A DNA stretch of 64,000 nt from Marsupella aquatica. Taxonomy: Eukaryota; Marchantiophyta. Shown one piece after another: positions 30,259-42,962 of this stretch. Location: assembly GCA_973895155.1 (NCBI GenBank), contig OZ316895.1, forward strand, positions 1,426,001 through 1,490,000. Reading direction: 5' to 3'. The notes under the pieces were generated by a model. It saw only the letters and a program-made list of their open reading frames with translations. It did no database searches and was not told the origin of the DNA. The first letter of the stretch is position 1, and each line of letters begins with the position of its first letter. The position numbers were made by a program, and so were the translations under genes.

Positions 30259-33200
30259 ATGCACCCTGGTCACCACCCTCCCCAGACCCAGCCCAGGGCA
30301 CAGGCACTGCCTTTGCATCATCCCACAAGGATATCACGCCATGATAATAAGCTTTGGCAGCGTGAAAGGTTACGAACCAGACTTTCAGGAGCCAGTAGGA
30401 TGAGATGTCCTTGTGCAATCTGCCAAGGATCCCGTACCAGGGGTCTGAATGAGGTTTGGCGGCATATCGCGGTTCATGGAAGAGATCCACGACATCGAGT
30501 TTGGAATGATCCTGCAGAGGAAGATTCTTCCGACGAGGAGTGGAGGTTAGAATTGATGCTGCCAATGCTGCAAGACGGGCAAGTGAGGTTCTGCCTGGTG
30601 CATTTGAAAATGTTGTAGCTGGTCTCTGTGGGTTGTCAGCTCTCCAACGGGATGGTGCTCAGGCAGCACCACGTGACGAAGGAATTCATGTGGAAGAGAT
30701 GGTGAGAGACATCTTCCAAGACTTGGATGCATTTCATGATGGGCTGGACAATGAAGAGGATACGGCTGCAGATGCAAGTGTGCCCCCTGTCGAAGAGCCT
30801 CTTGATGAATTTGAGATAGGGCAGGAAACCCCTGGGCATGATGGGATGTTTGGCTCTCCCCTACAAATACAGGAAGGCAGGAAGTCTTTGTACCCCGGTA
30901 GCAAATGTTCTAAACTGGGATTTGTCATCATGTTCCTGAACATTTGCGGCAACCACAATGTCCCCAACGTTTTGGTTTCTGAGTTGTTGGCATTCTTGCG
31001 AACAACTGTGCTACCAGATGGTAATATTTTGCCCAAGAACATGTACGAGGCAAAAAGATGCATATCTAATCTTGGATTGAACTATGATTCGATCCATGCC
31101 TGTCCTGATGGGCATGTTCTTTTCAGAAAGGAGTATAAAGAATCGTTGACATGCCCTAAGTGTGGGAAGCACAGGTATCGGAACTCAGGAAAGTCTATGG
31201 TTCCCGCCAAGGTACTTCGTCATTTTCCACTCATTCCCAGACTTCAGCGGATGTTCAGAAGCCGTGCCATCTTGGAGATGATGACTTGGGCAACTGACAA
31301 GAAAAGTGATGATGGGCTACAACGACATGCTGCAGATTCAAGGCAATGGAAACTCATAGATGAGATGTATCCCGAATTTGCTGTTGAGCCGAGGAATGTC
31401 AGACTTGGGCTGTCATTGGATGGGGTAAACCCATTTGGAGACAAGAACAACAAATTTTCGTGCTGGCCTGTAACTATTTTGAATTATAACCTTCCTCCTT
31501 GGATGACTACAAAGCGATTTTTTGTTCTGATGGTCCTACTGATACCAGGGCCAGACAGTGCTGTATCTGCCAACATAGATGTGTTTCTGGCTCCCCTAGT
31601 GGAGGAATTGAGAAAGCTTTGGGAGGAAGGAGTTCTCACATATGATGTCCTACAGAGGCTTGGGAGGTTAAACCCATTCATCCTTAGAGCCATTGTCATT
31701 CTGACTATAGCTGACTACCCAGCCCATGGGATGATATCAGGCCAAACAACAAAAGGATATTGTGCTTGTACTATCTGTGGGCGCAATGTCACCAGTGAGT
31801 ACTCCAGAGCCTTGCAGAAAGTGATATACATGGGCCATCGTCGTTTTCTGAAGGCAGATCACCCTTACAGAGAAAGACAGGCACTGATTGCACACTTTGG
31901 CAATGAGATTGAGCAACGTGGACCCCCGGCACGAGTGACCAAAGAGGAGATCAGGCAGTGGGGAGCATTGAGGGATGACTATATCAAACGAGGGGGCAGG
32001 GAAGATGGAGTGAGTGATCCAATAAAGCGATATGGTGTAAAAAGACTGAGCATATTGGACTTGGAGCTCAAGTACTGGAGGGTAAGCCTCTTGGAGTTGA
32101 TGCTAATTGGGATACATGTTTTGGTTCAGAGCATGTGCATTCATTTCGAAGAGAGAGACTAAACTTGAGGCATTTCCTGACGCTTTTGCATTGCAACGAT
32201 GCAAGAGTTTGAGCCAAGCAAACATAACATTGATGTTATGCACATTGAAAAGAATATTTGTGAGAGTCTACTCAGATTCTTGTGTGGAGAGAAAGACACT
32301 GGTTCAGTGAGATTGGATCTTGAACAGAGGGGAATGAAACCCCATCTTTGGTTGAGGCCACATGCCCACAGAGCTGATGTGCTCTTGAAGTACCAAGCAC
32401 CCTATGTTCTGACAGACACAGAGTGGGAACTATTTGTGCAGAGGTTGAGTTCTTTGAAGGTTCCTTCAAACTATGGCAGTGCTTTCAAGAAGCATATCAT
32501 GACTAGAAAGCTTGGTAGTATGAAAAGCCATGACTACCATATGTTGATGCAATAGGTGTTGCCTTTATGCCTGAGGGGCCTGTTGCAGAAGCCTGTTCGT
32601 ACTGTGATCATGCGACTCAGTGATGTGTTTCGTCGTATTTGTGTGAAGGTTTGGGATGAAACACACTTCCCACAACTGACAGAAGATGTCGCTCAGGTGC
32701 TGTGTGACCTGGAGATTTATTTTCCTCCCGCATTTTTTGATGTCATGACCCACCTACTTGTCCATGTTGTGGAAGAGCTACACCAATTTGGGCCTGTGAG
32801 TGCTCGTTGGTTGTACCCTTTGGAACGGTACATGAAGCTACTCAAAGGTCACGTGAGAACATATTACAAACCTGAAGCAAGCATGGCTAAAGGTTACATC
32901 AAGGATGAGACTCTGGGATTTCTGACCGAATACATAGCACAATATGAGCATGTGAAGACCAGGGTGTGGAATTCTGATGAGGAGGAAGGGGTGATAGGTG
33001 AAGTACTGGAAGGGGCTGCAACCACAAAGAACCTGACCATATCTATGAGAGACTTGGCACATGACTTTGTATTGCACAACACTGTGGTGATGGAACCCTG
33101 GATACAGTGAGTGCATACATGTGCTATAATTCAGTTCATGAGCTTAAATGTTGTGTTCGTGTGGTTTTCTCCTTCAGCCTGTTCATGTTTACCCAAGCTA

Positions 33201-33989
33201 ATGCTGTGTGGTTGTTCGTTCAGGGAGTATGAGTCATTGAAGGCGGCCCATCCCACTGCAGGAACAACTTTTCCAGGTTTCATGGAGTGGATCAGAGTGG
33301 CAATTAGAGAGCATCACGAGACCCACCCAGACATGGATGCAGATGTTTACCTACTGTCTAATGCCCCTAGCCTGAAAGTGAAGACTTACAAACGGATGAG
33401 AGCATATGGGAATCACTTCCGAGTGAAGGATGGTGACAGTGCCTACAGGGTGACGAATGACTGCGGGCTCATCACTGTATTTGAGCAACAGAGCCACAAT
33501 CATGACAGGGCCTGGATGGAGATGGGATATGTGGGAGAATTAGTTGACATATGGGCTCTGGACTATGGGGCGGTGTCCAGTCCTGTGATTCTTATGAAAG
33601 GTTCATGGGTGCGGCAGGATTGGCTTGGTAACAGGGCTACCATGAAGAGAGACAACGATGGTTTCTTGCTGGCCAATTTCAGAGGGAAATTGCCCGAATG
33701 GTCTGAGCCATTTGTGTTTCCTAGTCAGGTGGAGCAAGCTTTCTTCCTGGATGTGGAAGACTCCCCAGGTTGGCGTGTAGTGTGTCATAAACAGGCCAGG
33801 CAACGTCGGATGGAAGGATCAAACCTTGAGTTTCATTTACACTCTCATAGTGCCTTTGATCGTCGGCGTTCAGACCAAGTGCCTGTAGTTCATGATAGCT
33901 GGGACTTCATTCCTGTGACAAGGGTAGATGCATTTGCTGAAGGAGGCGAATTCAGAGATGCAGATGCCAATAGTGTGCCTGTGCCATGA
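30259..33989 (+). pseudogene. tnpD: CACTA transposase TNPD/tnp2, element A (broken)
   Basis: Three exons by comparison with B: about 30259-32081, 32205-33106, 33224-33989. N-terminal transposase-associated zinc region (MRCPCAICQG...H...RHRVW). tnp2 core with CPKCGKHRYRN, LSLDGVNPFGDKNN (likely first catalytic Asp), IADYPAHGMISG and CTICGRNVTSE. Exon 2 carries DUF4218-like CDLEIYFPPAFFDVMTHLL. Exon 3 carries DUF4216-like YKRMRAYGNHF...DCGLITVFEQ...PSQVEQAFF. Defects: a frameshift near 30545, TAG at 32553-32555, and loss of the B acceptor AG (GCAG to GCAA at 32201-32204). Intron 2 keeps GTGAGT...TTCAG. Confidence 0.85.
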
Positions 33990-34058
33990 GTAATGTGAAT
34001 TGTTTGCATGGACATTAGTGAGGGGAAGGATGTATAAAGTAATTCTGAAGCAACACAG

Positions 34059-37000
34059 ATGTATGGATGGATGCCTGGTGATTCTGGTTGCATTCTGTTA
34101 TACGGGGTGACCATAGATGACATGTTTTTGTGGTCCAGTAGGATGGAACAGAGTGACACAGAGATGTGTGAGTATGAAAGGAAAGCTATGGAACAACGAG
34201 CATACGTGAAAGCCAAAATCGCAGAACTGGATCTGGAAAAGGATGTGGCTGAATTGTAAGTGAACGATTCTCAACTACACCCCTCCGCTGAGTTTGTGTG
34301 AGATGAATAGTTCAATGCGGCACTGAAATTGTGACTGTATTCTCATATTGGAATGTCGCAGAGCCACAGCATTTTCAAAGAAACAAAAGGAGTACGCAAG
34401 AAGGGTGACCAACACTATCTCTGGGCCTGTGCGTCGGAGTGACAGGTTGAGCAAGAAGGTCGTACCTACAATGGCAGAATGTGGAGATGACATTGATGCT
34501 GCACAGGTGGGTGCAGACACTAGACAAGAAGATGCAGATGATGAGTATTTTCCAGAGGAAATGGATGAGGATGGGGGTTATGAAGATGAATACATTGCAG
34601 AGCAGCCCCAAAAGAAACATGTAAGTAGTTTTCCCAACAAGGTTTTGAGTTAAAAACTCTTGTTTAGAGGTTTCATATGTTCAGTACTACACATATGTAC
34701 CTTGCTTAGTTCCTGACATTGTAGTTGGTGATGTGATGCAGCGTCCTGCCAGTTTTGTTTTGCCTTCAAAGCCTGTGCATGCACCATACCAGCAGGGGGG
34801 GCTGACCTCTGATCAAGGTTGGCGAGGTGGTAGTAGTGGTAGATCCCAGGCTGGTGCCCAATACTATGGCAGGGGGCAAGCTCTAGGTTATGCCCGTGGT
34901 AGAGGCAGAGCAGGTCCAAACCCACAATCTCGTGGGTATGGACGTCCACCTCAACCATGGGGATGTGAGTATATATCTATATGCCAGTTCTTTGTGAAGG
35001 CATGGCACTCCTGAATTTCAGACTGCATATCAATTTTTGACATTGTTTGGGATGTATTGGATTCAGACAACATGAAATTTTGTCCACCTGCCATTGCATG
35101 CAGATTCTGCCCAACCTGATTGGGCAAATGCTAGTAATGATCAGTTCCAATGTCCACAAGGACAGACATGGGTTGAACCAGGTTGGGAGGATGGTGGTGG
35201 GTCGTGGAATGAACAAGGTTGGGAAGGTGGTGAAGGTAATTGGCAGGGATATCAAAATTCAGTACCTACAAACGCTGGAAGAGGAGCAGGTAATGTCTGA
35301 TCTTGTCAGCAATGGAAGAACTCATTATATGTGGAGTCCATTCACGTGGGGGGGACTCTGCACATGTATAATGATAGAAAATGTATGTGTGCAGGTTGGA
35401 CAGTCGAACCATCGACTCAAGTATTCACTAATGCCCCTATGCAGATGCAGCACGGAAGGGGGACAGGTATGTCGGTGAATGTTCAGTTGTTTTCCTACAG
35501 TTTGTACTTAGTTTTCAGTACATATGTTTGCACACACATACCTAGAAAGTGACATCATCCGGCCCCTGTACTAGGCTGGACAGGTGGTCCAGGGTCGCAA
35601 CAATTTTAGAGTGCAGTCCCTGCACAGGCATCTACAGGTAGAGCTACAAGTATGTATGTTTGAAGAATTTTTCTTGAAGTGAAGCATTGAATGTTGCCGT
35701 CATCCATTCTGCTATATGTAGTTCTCAAGCATGAATGGCATTGTATTTTCCCAGGTGGCTTCAGAACCCCAGGTAGGGTGAATGAAGGGGTGGCCAATAC
35801 AACGCCCAGTACTACCGAGAGCAGTGCACGAGGGGAGGTGACAAAGAAAGGGAACGTAAAGTTGAATGAGAGACAATGGGTGGATGCTGAGTGTCCTCGC
35901 AAGAACCGATGGCATGCTGATTTGAAAGCTGAAGTATTGCGTTGGTTAGATGTGAGTGTTATTAATTTTAAAAAACAGCATCCAAAAGATTGGAAGACTG
36001 TATGTGAAAATGTTGCTGCCAAATGGAATTATGTGGGCAGTGATGATGGCGTGGACATAGGTTGCCTAGAGAGTACAGCAGGTAAAATTATCAAGCAAGA
36101 GAGGTGGAGAATGCATAAGGCTTGGAAGGAAGGTGGGGAGAAGCCAGATATGCCTCCACCAGCCAGTTGTGATGATAAAGTGTGGGCAAGGTTAGTAGCT
36201 TATTTTGTAACAGATGCTTCAAAAAAGAAGAGTTCACAGATGACCGAGGCCAGGTTGAGTGTTCAGAACCCTAATCTGACAGGAAGGACCGGCACTGCAC
36301 CGACAGCTAAACGTTTGGTAAGAATGAATGGCCTAGCTATGTAATTTATGCTACACTATGTACTATTTTTTAGTGTAAACCCATACATGTAAACTTTGTT
36401 TTTTAGTGTACGTTCCCTGAATATTGATCGATAACTTGTGTTTGCCATGCATGTGCAGAAAGCCCAATTGGGGCAAAGCCCTTCAAAAGAAGAGTTGAGG
36501 GCTGAAATTGTGAACACCCGGGCTCAAGAGGGTGCATCTGAATCCTCCAAGCATGTAAGTTATATGAGTTCTGATTGGTAATTGAATGACCTACGTTGAA
36601 TTTCAGGTGTACACTGTATATAACATTGATTGTGCATATATTGCCCAACATTTCATATGGAGTGATTGAACCTATACCCCTGTGTCATGTAGGGAGGTGG
36701 ATCTTCACTTACAGAGATAAGTGGTCGTTTGAAGGCTGTCGAAACATGTCTTCCAGAGATCAATGAACGTTTGAATTCATTGACTGACTTGTTCCATGTG
36801 AACTTCAAGACATTAATGGAAGCTGTTGTGTCGGTGAGAGATAAAATTGATTCCAATTCTGCAGGAGTTCCACCATCACCACTTGAGGTGGCAAAGTCGA
36901 TGCACTCTTCTGGCATGCCAACGACATGTAGGCTTGAAGGTAAGGCCTTTACAACTGTGTGGGATATGATTATTAAATGTATAGTTTGAATTGACATTGT

Positions 37001-37849
37001 TTGTTGAATGTGTTATTTTCAGTAACATATATTGTGGTTGTTGTGTCCATAGAGAATAAGACAGGTGCTACAGAGAAGAAGTATGAGAACCTGGCAAATA
37101 CTCGCTGTAATTTAGAGGCAACAAAGTTGTAGTCTGTACAAGCAACTTGTTTGACAGAGGGCAGTCAACCATGTTTGGATGAGGATGACATTGGCAAGGG
37201 AGTGGATGATATCAATGTTGGGGCAAATGAGGATATCAGCAAGCATGACAATGATACCATTGAGCCAGATTCATGCTATGTAGATCTTGACTCCATTGCA
37301 GAGATAAATGATTTGCAGAATGTATCATTCTCAATGACAGGTGTGCCTCTTGTTGAGATAAATCCAACCAAAGAGTTAGTTGGTATGACACTCCCAGGTG
37401 ATGAACCTGCTACTGTGACAGTCCTAACAGAGGAACCTACTGAGCCTAGCTTCACTACTGTGAAGAGAGGAAGCATGCGCACACGAAGCAAGTCTGCTGG
37501 TGGGAGCAGAGCCACGTCAAAGGTTTCATACAAACCTCCAAGAACAGTGCTGGCAGAAAGATCTAAGGTGGAAGTGGGGAAAGCACCTAATGCTGAGGGA
37601 CAAAGTGGCTTGTTAGCTGTTGATGAGAGTGGAACACGAGTAGGATTTGCCAGAGTGCAGGTTGGTTCCACAACGTTCCATGGCAAGAGGATTCCCCCAG
37701 GTTATTCAATAGTGTTAGTCACATTACTAGTGAAACCTAAAGCTGTCCTTCCCATTCCAAACACAAATGATGATCCTCCTCAAAAGACACTTGGAGATGC
37801 TGCAGGTTCTTTGGTATTATGGCCAAGCAAGTTCATAGAGGATCCATAA
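34059..37849 (+). CDS. tnpA: TNPA-like DNA-binding protein, element A (multi-exon)
   Basis: Likely exons, from GT/AG sites: 34059-34255, 34362-34620 (acidic), 34742-34964 (Gly/Arg-rich), 35104-35289 (Trp/Gly-rich), 35395-35466, 35755-36317 (core), about 36460-36554, about 36694-36940 (coiled coil), and the last from about 37140 to 37849. The core has NRWHADLKAEVLRWLD...KDWKTVCENVAAKWNYVG and a GKIIKQERWRMHKAW stretch, like the plant Ptta/En/Spm (Transposase_24) class. The last exon ends GDAAGSLVLWPSKFI, a C-terminal box seen in such plant proteins. En/Spm TNPA binds subterminal repeats. Exon borders are predictions; I see no certain stop inside the main exons, but a TAG at about 37130 makes one junction doubtful. 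Confidence 0.6.
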
Positions 37850-38380
37850 CAATGTCATGCCATTATTTGTTTGTAGTGTGAGTCATGTTATGTAGATTTT
37901 AGATGTCAAGAAGCAGTACAAGAATCATGTCCTCTTGGAGATTCATAGTATCATGCATGTGCTTTCAGTTATCTCATCCTACAGTCATCAATTATGAGTT
38001 CCTGTTTTGTCTAAATTACATTGATCACATTGTAAACTATTCCATTGGAATTCAAATGATCTTCATTTTTTAGCAAGATTGTGATTGTGTTTAATTCTTA
38101 TGAATGTTTTATGTAGGATCTGCTTATATGATGCTTTGTTTCATGTGGATGTCATTCATGCTATGTTCATTTCTTGTATTCAATGTGTTATATTTCTAAA
38201 GTTAGAACATCAGGTTTCTATGTATTGTAATGTCGAGTGCTCTCTCTCCTTATGAACTGTCCCTCTGTGTTCATTAGTCATGGTTATAACTTGCATGTGA
38301 ACCTTATTAGTTATAAACATGAGTATATAGAGTCCCAAATGGTTCTGTTGTGTGACGCGGGCCAGGGTCTCCATTGGTCT
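37850..38380. other. Element A 3' non-coding region
   Basis: AT-rich, no gene. Probably the transcript 3' UTR and terminator before the right subterminal repeats. Confidence 0.5.
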
Positions 38381-38705
38381 CTCCTGTGACACTAAATAGT
38401 CACACGCTAGTCGTTGTTGAATGCGGGTAAGTCATGTATGTGACTTACGATGTGACTCGCTGAAGTCATATTGCAGTCACGTCGAAACAAGGCTAGACTC
38501 CACAATAAAGTCACAGATCAGTCACAAATGGGTATCAAGCAAGTTGCAAAGCCCAGTATCAATAGTGACTTCCATTTTTTGGTCTCAAACTTTTGCAACT
38601 CCAAGGGTCACAGCGTGGGTCAAGTCACGTTGAGTCACAATGAAGTCACATGAGCCAAAATGAGTCATATATTGCGGTCTCAGTTCACCTCGGATTCTTC
38701 TAGTG
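38381..38705. repeat. Element A right subterminal repeats and TIR
   Basis: A dozen or so GTCAC/GTGAC motifs in both orientations (for example AGTCACACG at 38399, TGTGACTCG at 38452, AAGTCACAG at 38510, CAAGTCACG at 38621), then the TIR ending CTTCTAGTG at 38705. The density is far above the rest of the element. Confidence 0.75.
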
Positions 38706-39387
38706 AAAGCTTGTCTAACAATCAATGAGCACTCTCAGAGAAATATTTTTCCATCTACATCGATACTAAATGGTTTTTCAACTTTTTCATAACCACACAG
38801 AATTTACCGTTAGGTTTACTATCCTCAAGTTTTGTTCCAGGACCAAACTTTCAATAATTTATTATTTTTCTCGAACCTGATATTTTGGCAGTCCCTGGTT
38901 GTGAGTATTGAACGAGGGCACTTGTTACGTTACCATTGGATGCTCTGGTCAAGGTTTTCAAGCTTAAAATTGTGTTCTTATTGGGGTACCAGAAGGAAAA
39001 CTATTTTATTGTGTGTGCCACAGGTAGTGTTACAAAAGAAATGGAATCCCTTCTCTAGTGACAGAAACCAGACCACATACAAAGCACCGCTCAAAACAAA
39101 CAAATGAATAGGGAGTTGGAAAACCTGACAATGAATAGGGAACTGAACAAGGGACTGAGCTGAACTGAAAAGGCGCACAGGCGGCGCCGGGCTGTGTATA
39201 CACTTAACGGGTGGGCTGTGTATACACTTAACGAGTGATAGGAAAGGATCCGGATTGGAATGCGGAGATTCGAGCTGTGCTGCCCAGAAGGATGGCATAA
39301 GCGTTTAGATAGGCGGTGACAAGTGAGAGTTGATTGGACCCAGGTATCTTGGCTGGGGGTTATCGCGGCTGTAGCAAGATTTAGGTT
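38706..39387. other. 682-bp spacer between the two CACTA elements
   Basis: No gene. It contains two copies of GGGCTGTGTATACACTTAAC at 39189 and 39213 (period 24 bp). The flanking target duplications (AAA and GTT) belong to two independent insertions. Confidence 0.7.
39189..39236 (+). repeat. 24-bp tandem duplication
   Basis: Two units differing at one base, each containing the palindrome GTGTATACAC. Confidence 0.8.
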
Positions 39388-39700
39388 CACTAGTAGAAAT
39401 CGGGGTAATTTAGACCATACCTTATAGGACTAAGCCCACTAAGTCCTTCTTCCATACTTTAAATGACTCGCATCCATTGCCAAGGTTTTGTTAAAGACTA
39501 TAAAAGACTTTGAGTGTTTTCCGGTTTAGTTAAAGACTATGAAAAGTAACCTTGCTACTTTGTGAAGGGTGAACACTCTAGGACATCATGGGTTTTGTTC
39601 TTGGAATCACTCTAAAGGTCCACACAAAGACTAGTATAATACAAAGTCTTACAAGGGTTCATGATAAGAGTATACTTAAGAAGGACCGGTGACATGCTAC
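39388..39700. repeat. Element B left TIR and subterminal repeats
   Basis: The TIR is followed by repeated AAAGACT / AGTCCTT / TATAGGACT motifs (for example near 39423, 39445, 39493, 39530, 39627 and 39643). They match the right-end motifs and differ from the GTCAC motifs of element A. Confidence 0.65.
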
Positions 39701-42700
39701 TTTTTGGCCTAAGTGCTTAAGGACATGCCTTGTATATATCACCAACCTTAACTAACATTGCACCGTAAATATCCATGTAACGGGTACTTTTCATAACTTA
39801 GGGTACAACTGTATTGGAGGGCTTAGGGTGGTTTCTAACCGGAACCGGAACTAATGCATCACTATAACCCTAGCTAGGTACAACTCCCACACCATGATAT
39901 ATTCCGCATTGCCAACTAGTGTCATTTTAATAGGGTCATGGCCACTAATTGGCACAATGAACAGTCTAGCCCGTGATTGATTTTAGTCTAAATGATGGTG
40001 CCTTTTGATCCAAGATTAATTCCACAAGGGGGGGGGGGGGAGGGTTAGGGTGGGGCACAACTAATTAAGTGGCCATGACTTTGTCACCAAAGGATTTTAT
40101 TTAAAGTTATCCTTAACCCGTGTTAGTTTTGTGTCTTTTGTTGCCTAACACTCTGGCGCGGACGTACTTATTATGCTCAACGGGTCACCTCAACGGAAAC
40201 GAGCTTACATGACTGCTTGCACTAAGTCTTGGGTTAGGGTGACTGTAAGTGCTTTGGTCATCATAGCAAATTAGGAATATTGCATTTTAGGACTGGATTT
40301 AATGTTGGGCAACCTTAATCCTGATTATGGCACAATAGAATGCCACTATGTGCCGACCATGTATGTGCAAATATGACCATTCATTGCCTTCTTAGGGTAA
40401 TTTGCCAGGCCATTTTTGCCTTGTTGGAGTCCACTAGTGTTTACAGAACATATGCTTCTGTGCTCAACGGCTCACCCCAACGGTTAGGGCTTTGTAAATT
40501 CCTTCCCCTAATTCTGTTTAAGGGTTTACGCTTAACTTTTGGGCCGGACTAAACTACATGGGCAAGGCGCGGGAGAATTCTTCGTGACTTAGTGGTCGAA
40601 ACAAGGTGGTGGGGTCTTGGGTGTTCGGGGTTTTGCCAAAGGGTTTTTCATTGACAATGAGCTTTCTCGATCAGTCCAAGCGTCATGCTGCTCTAAGTGT
40701 ATACACTCTTGCCATCCCGAGCACCTCACGCGAGCTGTGAGCAGTTGCATCCTCCTGTTGTAAGTGCATTGATCTGCCAAGCGTTCAAATGCAAAGCTGC
40801 TAGCGTCTACTCCCTGTGCTGGTTGAATGTGTAGCGCTGTCTTGTGACGATTGAAGATTGCCCCTTACCTTTTACCGCCATCGCTGAATGCAGGATCGAC
40901 CCGAATATAGCACCTGTGCAGAGGCATTGGGTGAACATAGTGAATGCCGTTTGTGTCTTGTGCAAGGTTGTGGGCCTAACGTTCGTGAGTCGTGAGCTGC
41001 AGACTACATGCGACTCCAAAGGAGGCATTGGGGAGGACACGGTGAAGCAACAAGGAGCGGCGCGGGAGCTTAGAGTGGGCCAACGCTAGCTGAATCCAAT
41101 CCAGGAGATGTTGCGCTAAGGTGAGACTCTGAGTTTAGGGTTGCTTCAGTGTCCAAGTAGGTTCTCTTTGCGTCGGCAGCTAGAAGGTAAGCTCGGGGGC
41201 TTTACAAAGGGTTAGTGTTGCGGACTTTCCCTCCTGGACGTTGCGTGTCTTCATTTGCAACTTGTTTGTGGACCTGTGATCCTGAGACTGTCAAAATTGT
41301 TGCGGCCGCACCGACAACTTGACGACGCATTTTGTGGATGCACCGTTAGTAATCGCGACTACAGCTCTCCAATGATTGCACTTACCATTTTTGACCACCT
41401 TGCATGATGTCCATCCGTGGGCTGGACCCCAGGGAGTAGATTTCGGTACATTTCGGTAGATTTTGTCTATGCCCCCGTTCCTCATTTTGTGCAATGTCCG
41501 CCTGGCACTTGGTTCTTGATCCCTACATTGTCGTCTGCCGCTCGGCTGCTTGCGGAAGGGATCGAACAGATTGGAGGTCACTGTGGACTGACATTCAGGC
41601 CTGGGTCAAGCAAGGAGGTTAGAGTTGAAGTCGCCTATGCTTGGCCTTCTCTATTTTCTCTGCTTGCCACTACCTCTATTGTTGCTTACCATTTGCAGCT
41701 GGTGAAGCTGCATGCGGGTTGCATCTATTCTACGGGCGCGCTACGGGTGTTTTATGGATTGTGGACTTTATGTGGTGTGAGAATCGGTAACAACATGAAC
41801 CGGACTTTTTTTACAGTCTTGGAATGTGCGTGAGCTGTGAAGGTTGCACTTCAGAGCTGATATTCCTGTCGCCGCCTACTCCCATTGTTGTGTGTTCGTA
41901 ACGTTGTGCATCGTAACGTTGGAACTCGAAGCTGAGCTGCGCACTGTCAACCATCAAGCGCTATTGCGCGTTGTCAACCAAGAGGAGATGCCGCATCCCA
42001 CATTGAGTTGAACATTCAGCTAGGGACCTGAGCTGCGCACTTTCAACCATCGAGCAACGACCAAGCTTGGCAGCGCTCTGGGATTTATTGGCCACATTGA
42101 CAAAGCGGAAGACAGAGGTGAGTGTTCGTGCACCGTTAGAGTAACCGCGAGTACTCTATTACATGCCTTGTTCTCCCGTCCACTGTTTCCTGCGATTTTC
42201 TTTCTTCCAGAAGATAATGGTGATTTCTTCTTCAATCAAACAAAACCCCACCCAACCACCACCCAAGAACGTGGGGTGTGCGCTACTTAATCCTCCTCAA
42301 ACTGGCCCATTGTTCATTGAAACCCCATATATTACCCCCCGGCACCAAGGGACCAGTCCCAACCTGTCTTCCGCTTGCCACCCTCTTCACTCTCTCGCAC
42401 ATCTATCTCCCGATATTTCACGCATAGCCGAGCCCACCGAAAGCTCTCTCCCTACAATCCCTCCCAAATCAACTTTCTCGTTTCCTGCTGCTGCTGATGT
42501 ATGTTTGTTCTCCCCTATTTTTGTTTACTGAATTTGGTCTCTCCACACTTCTTGCTTGACATTACTGTTTTGCTCCTCCCTGGATCCAAACATGCCTTGT
42601 GCCCCGTGCTCCGACTTGCATCCTTTTCTTTACTAAGGGGGGGACCACAGCCTCCAGCCATACCTTGGATGTCGGGCCTGGTCAAGACGGTGGTCGGTAG

Positions 42701-42900
42701 CTCGTTTTTGTTTTTTTCTCTTTTGTTTCCCAAGCTTCTGGGCAAGGGCATTACCATTCTGGATTCTCCGCGAGGCGCCACTAGCTTTTTTTCTCGGTTG
42801 CCCGTGTGCCTGCCTTCTTAGTTTTGTTTTTTCCTCAAGTGACCAGGCCATCGCTGTATGCAGATTTTTCTTGTTGTATTCATATACAGTATTTTATTGT
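39701..42900. other. Element B 5' region, no confident gene
   Basis: About 3.2 kb with scattered small frames. None has a domain I recognise, including 41417-41833. A run of 13 G lies near 40028-40040 next to a telomere-like AGGGTTAGGG. It contains the leader block shared with A at 41930-42400. Confidence 0.55.
41930..42400 (+). promoter_or_regulatory. Conserved promoter/leader block, element B
   Basis: Counterpart of 22880-23450 in A, including GAAGACAGAGGTGAGTG with a consensus donor near 42117 and the pyrimidine-rich stretch after it. Conserved between elements whose surrounding 5' sequences differ, which suggests function as promoter plus leader exon. Confidence 0.45.
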
Positions 42901-42962
42901 TCTATCTAGGCTGTGGCAAGCCAACAAACTGTTGACAACCAACATGGAATAACAACTATGCA

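Larger units (their letters stand above)
20474..38705 (+). mobile_element. CACTA (En/Spm) transposon A, 18.2 kb
   Basis: Starts CACTAGAAGAAACCGAG at 20474; its right end, read inverted from 38705, is CACTAGAAGAATCCGAG, and both TIRs reach a shared CTGAGACC about 30 bp in. The 3-bp target duplication is AAA (20471-20473 and 38706-38708). Genes in order: Cys-rich ORF, EDM2-like PHD, tandem BRCT, tnp2 transposase, TNPA-like. Several of these are broken, so this copy is probably not autonomous. Confidence 0.92.

Noticed and set aside
19540-38705. CACTA element A starting at TCACTACATGG near 19537
   Set aside because: That sequence does not match the right TIR. CACTAGAAGAA at 20474 does, and it gives the AAA target duplication.
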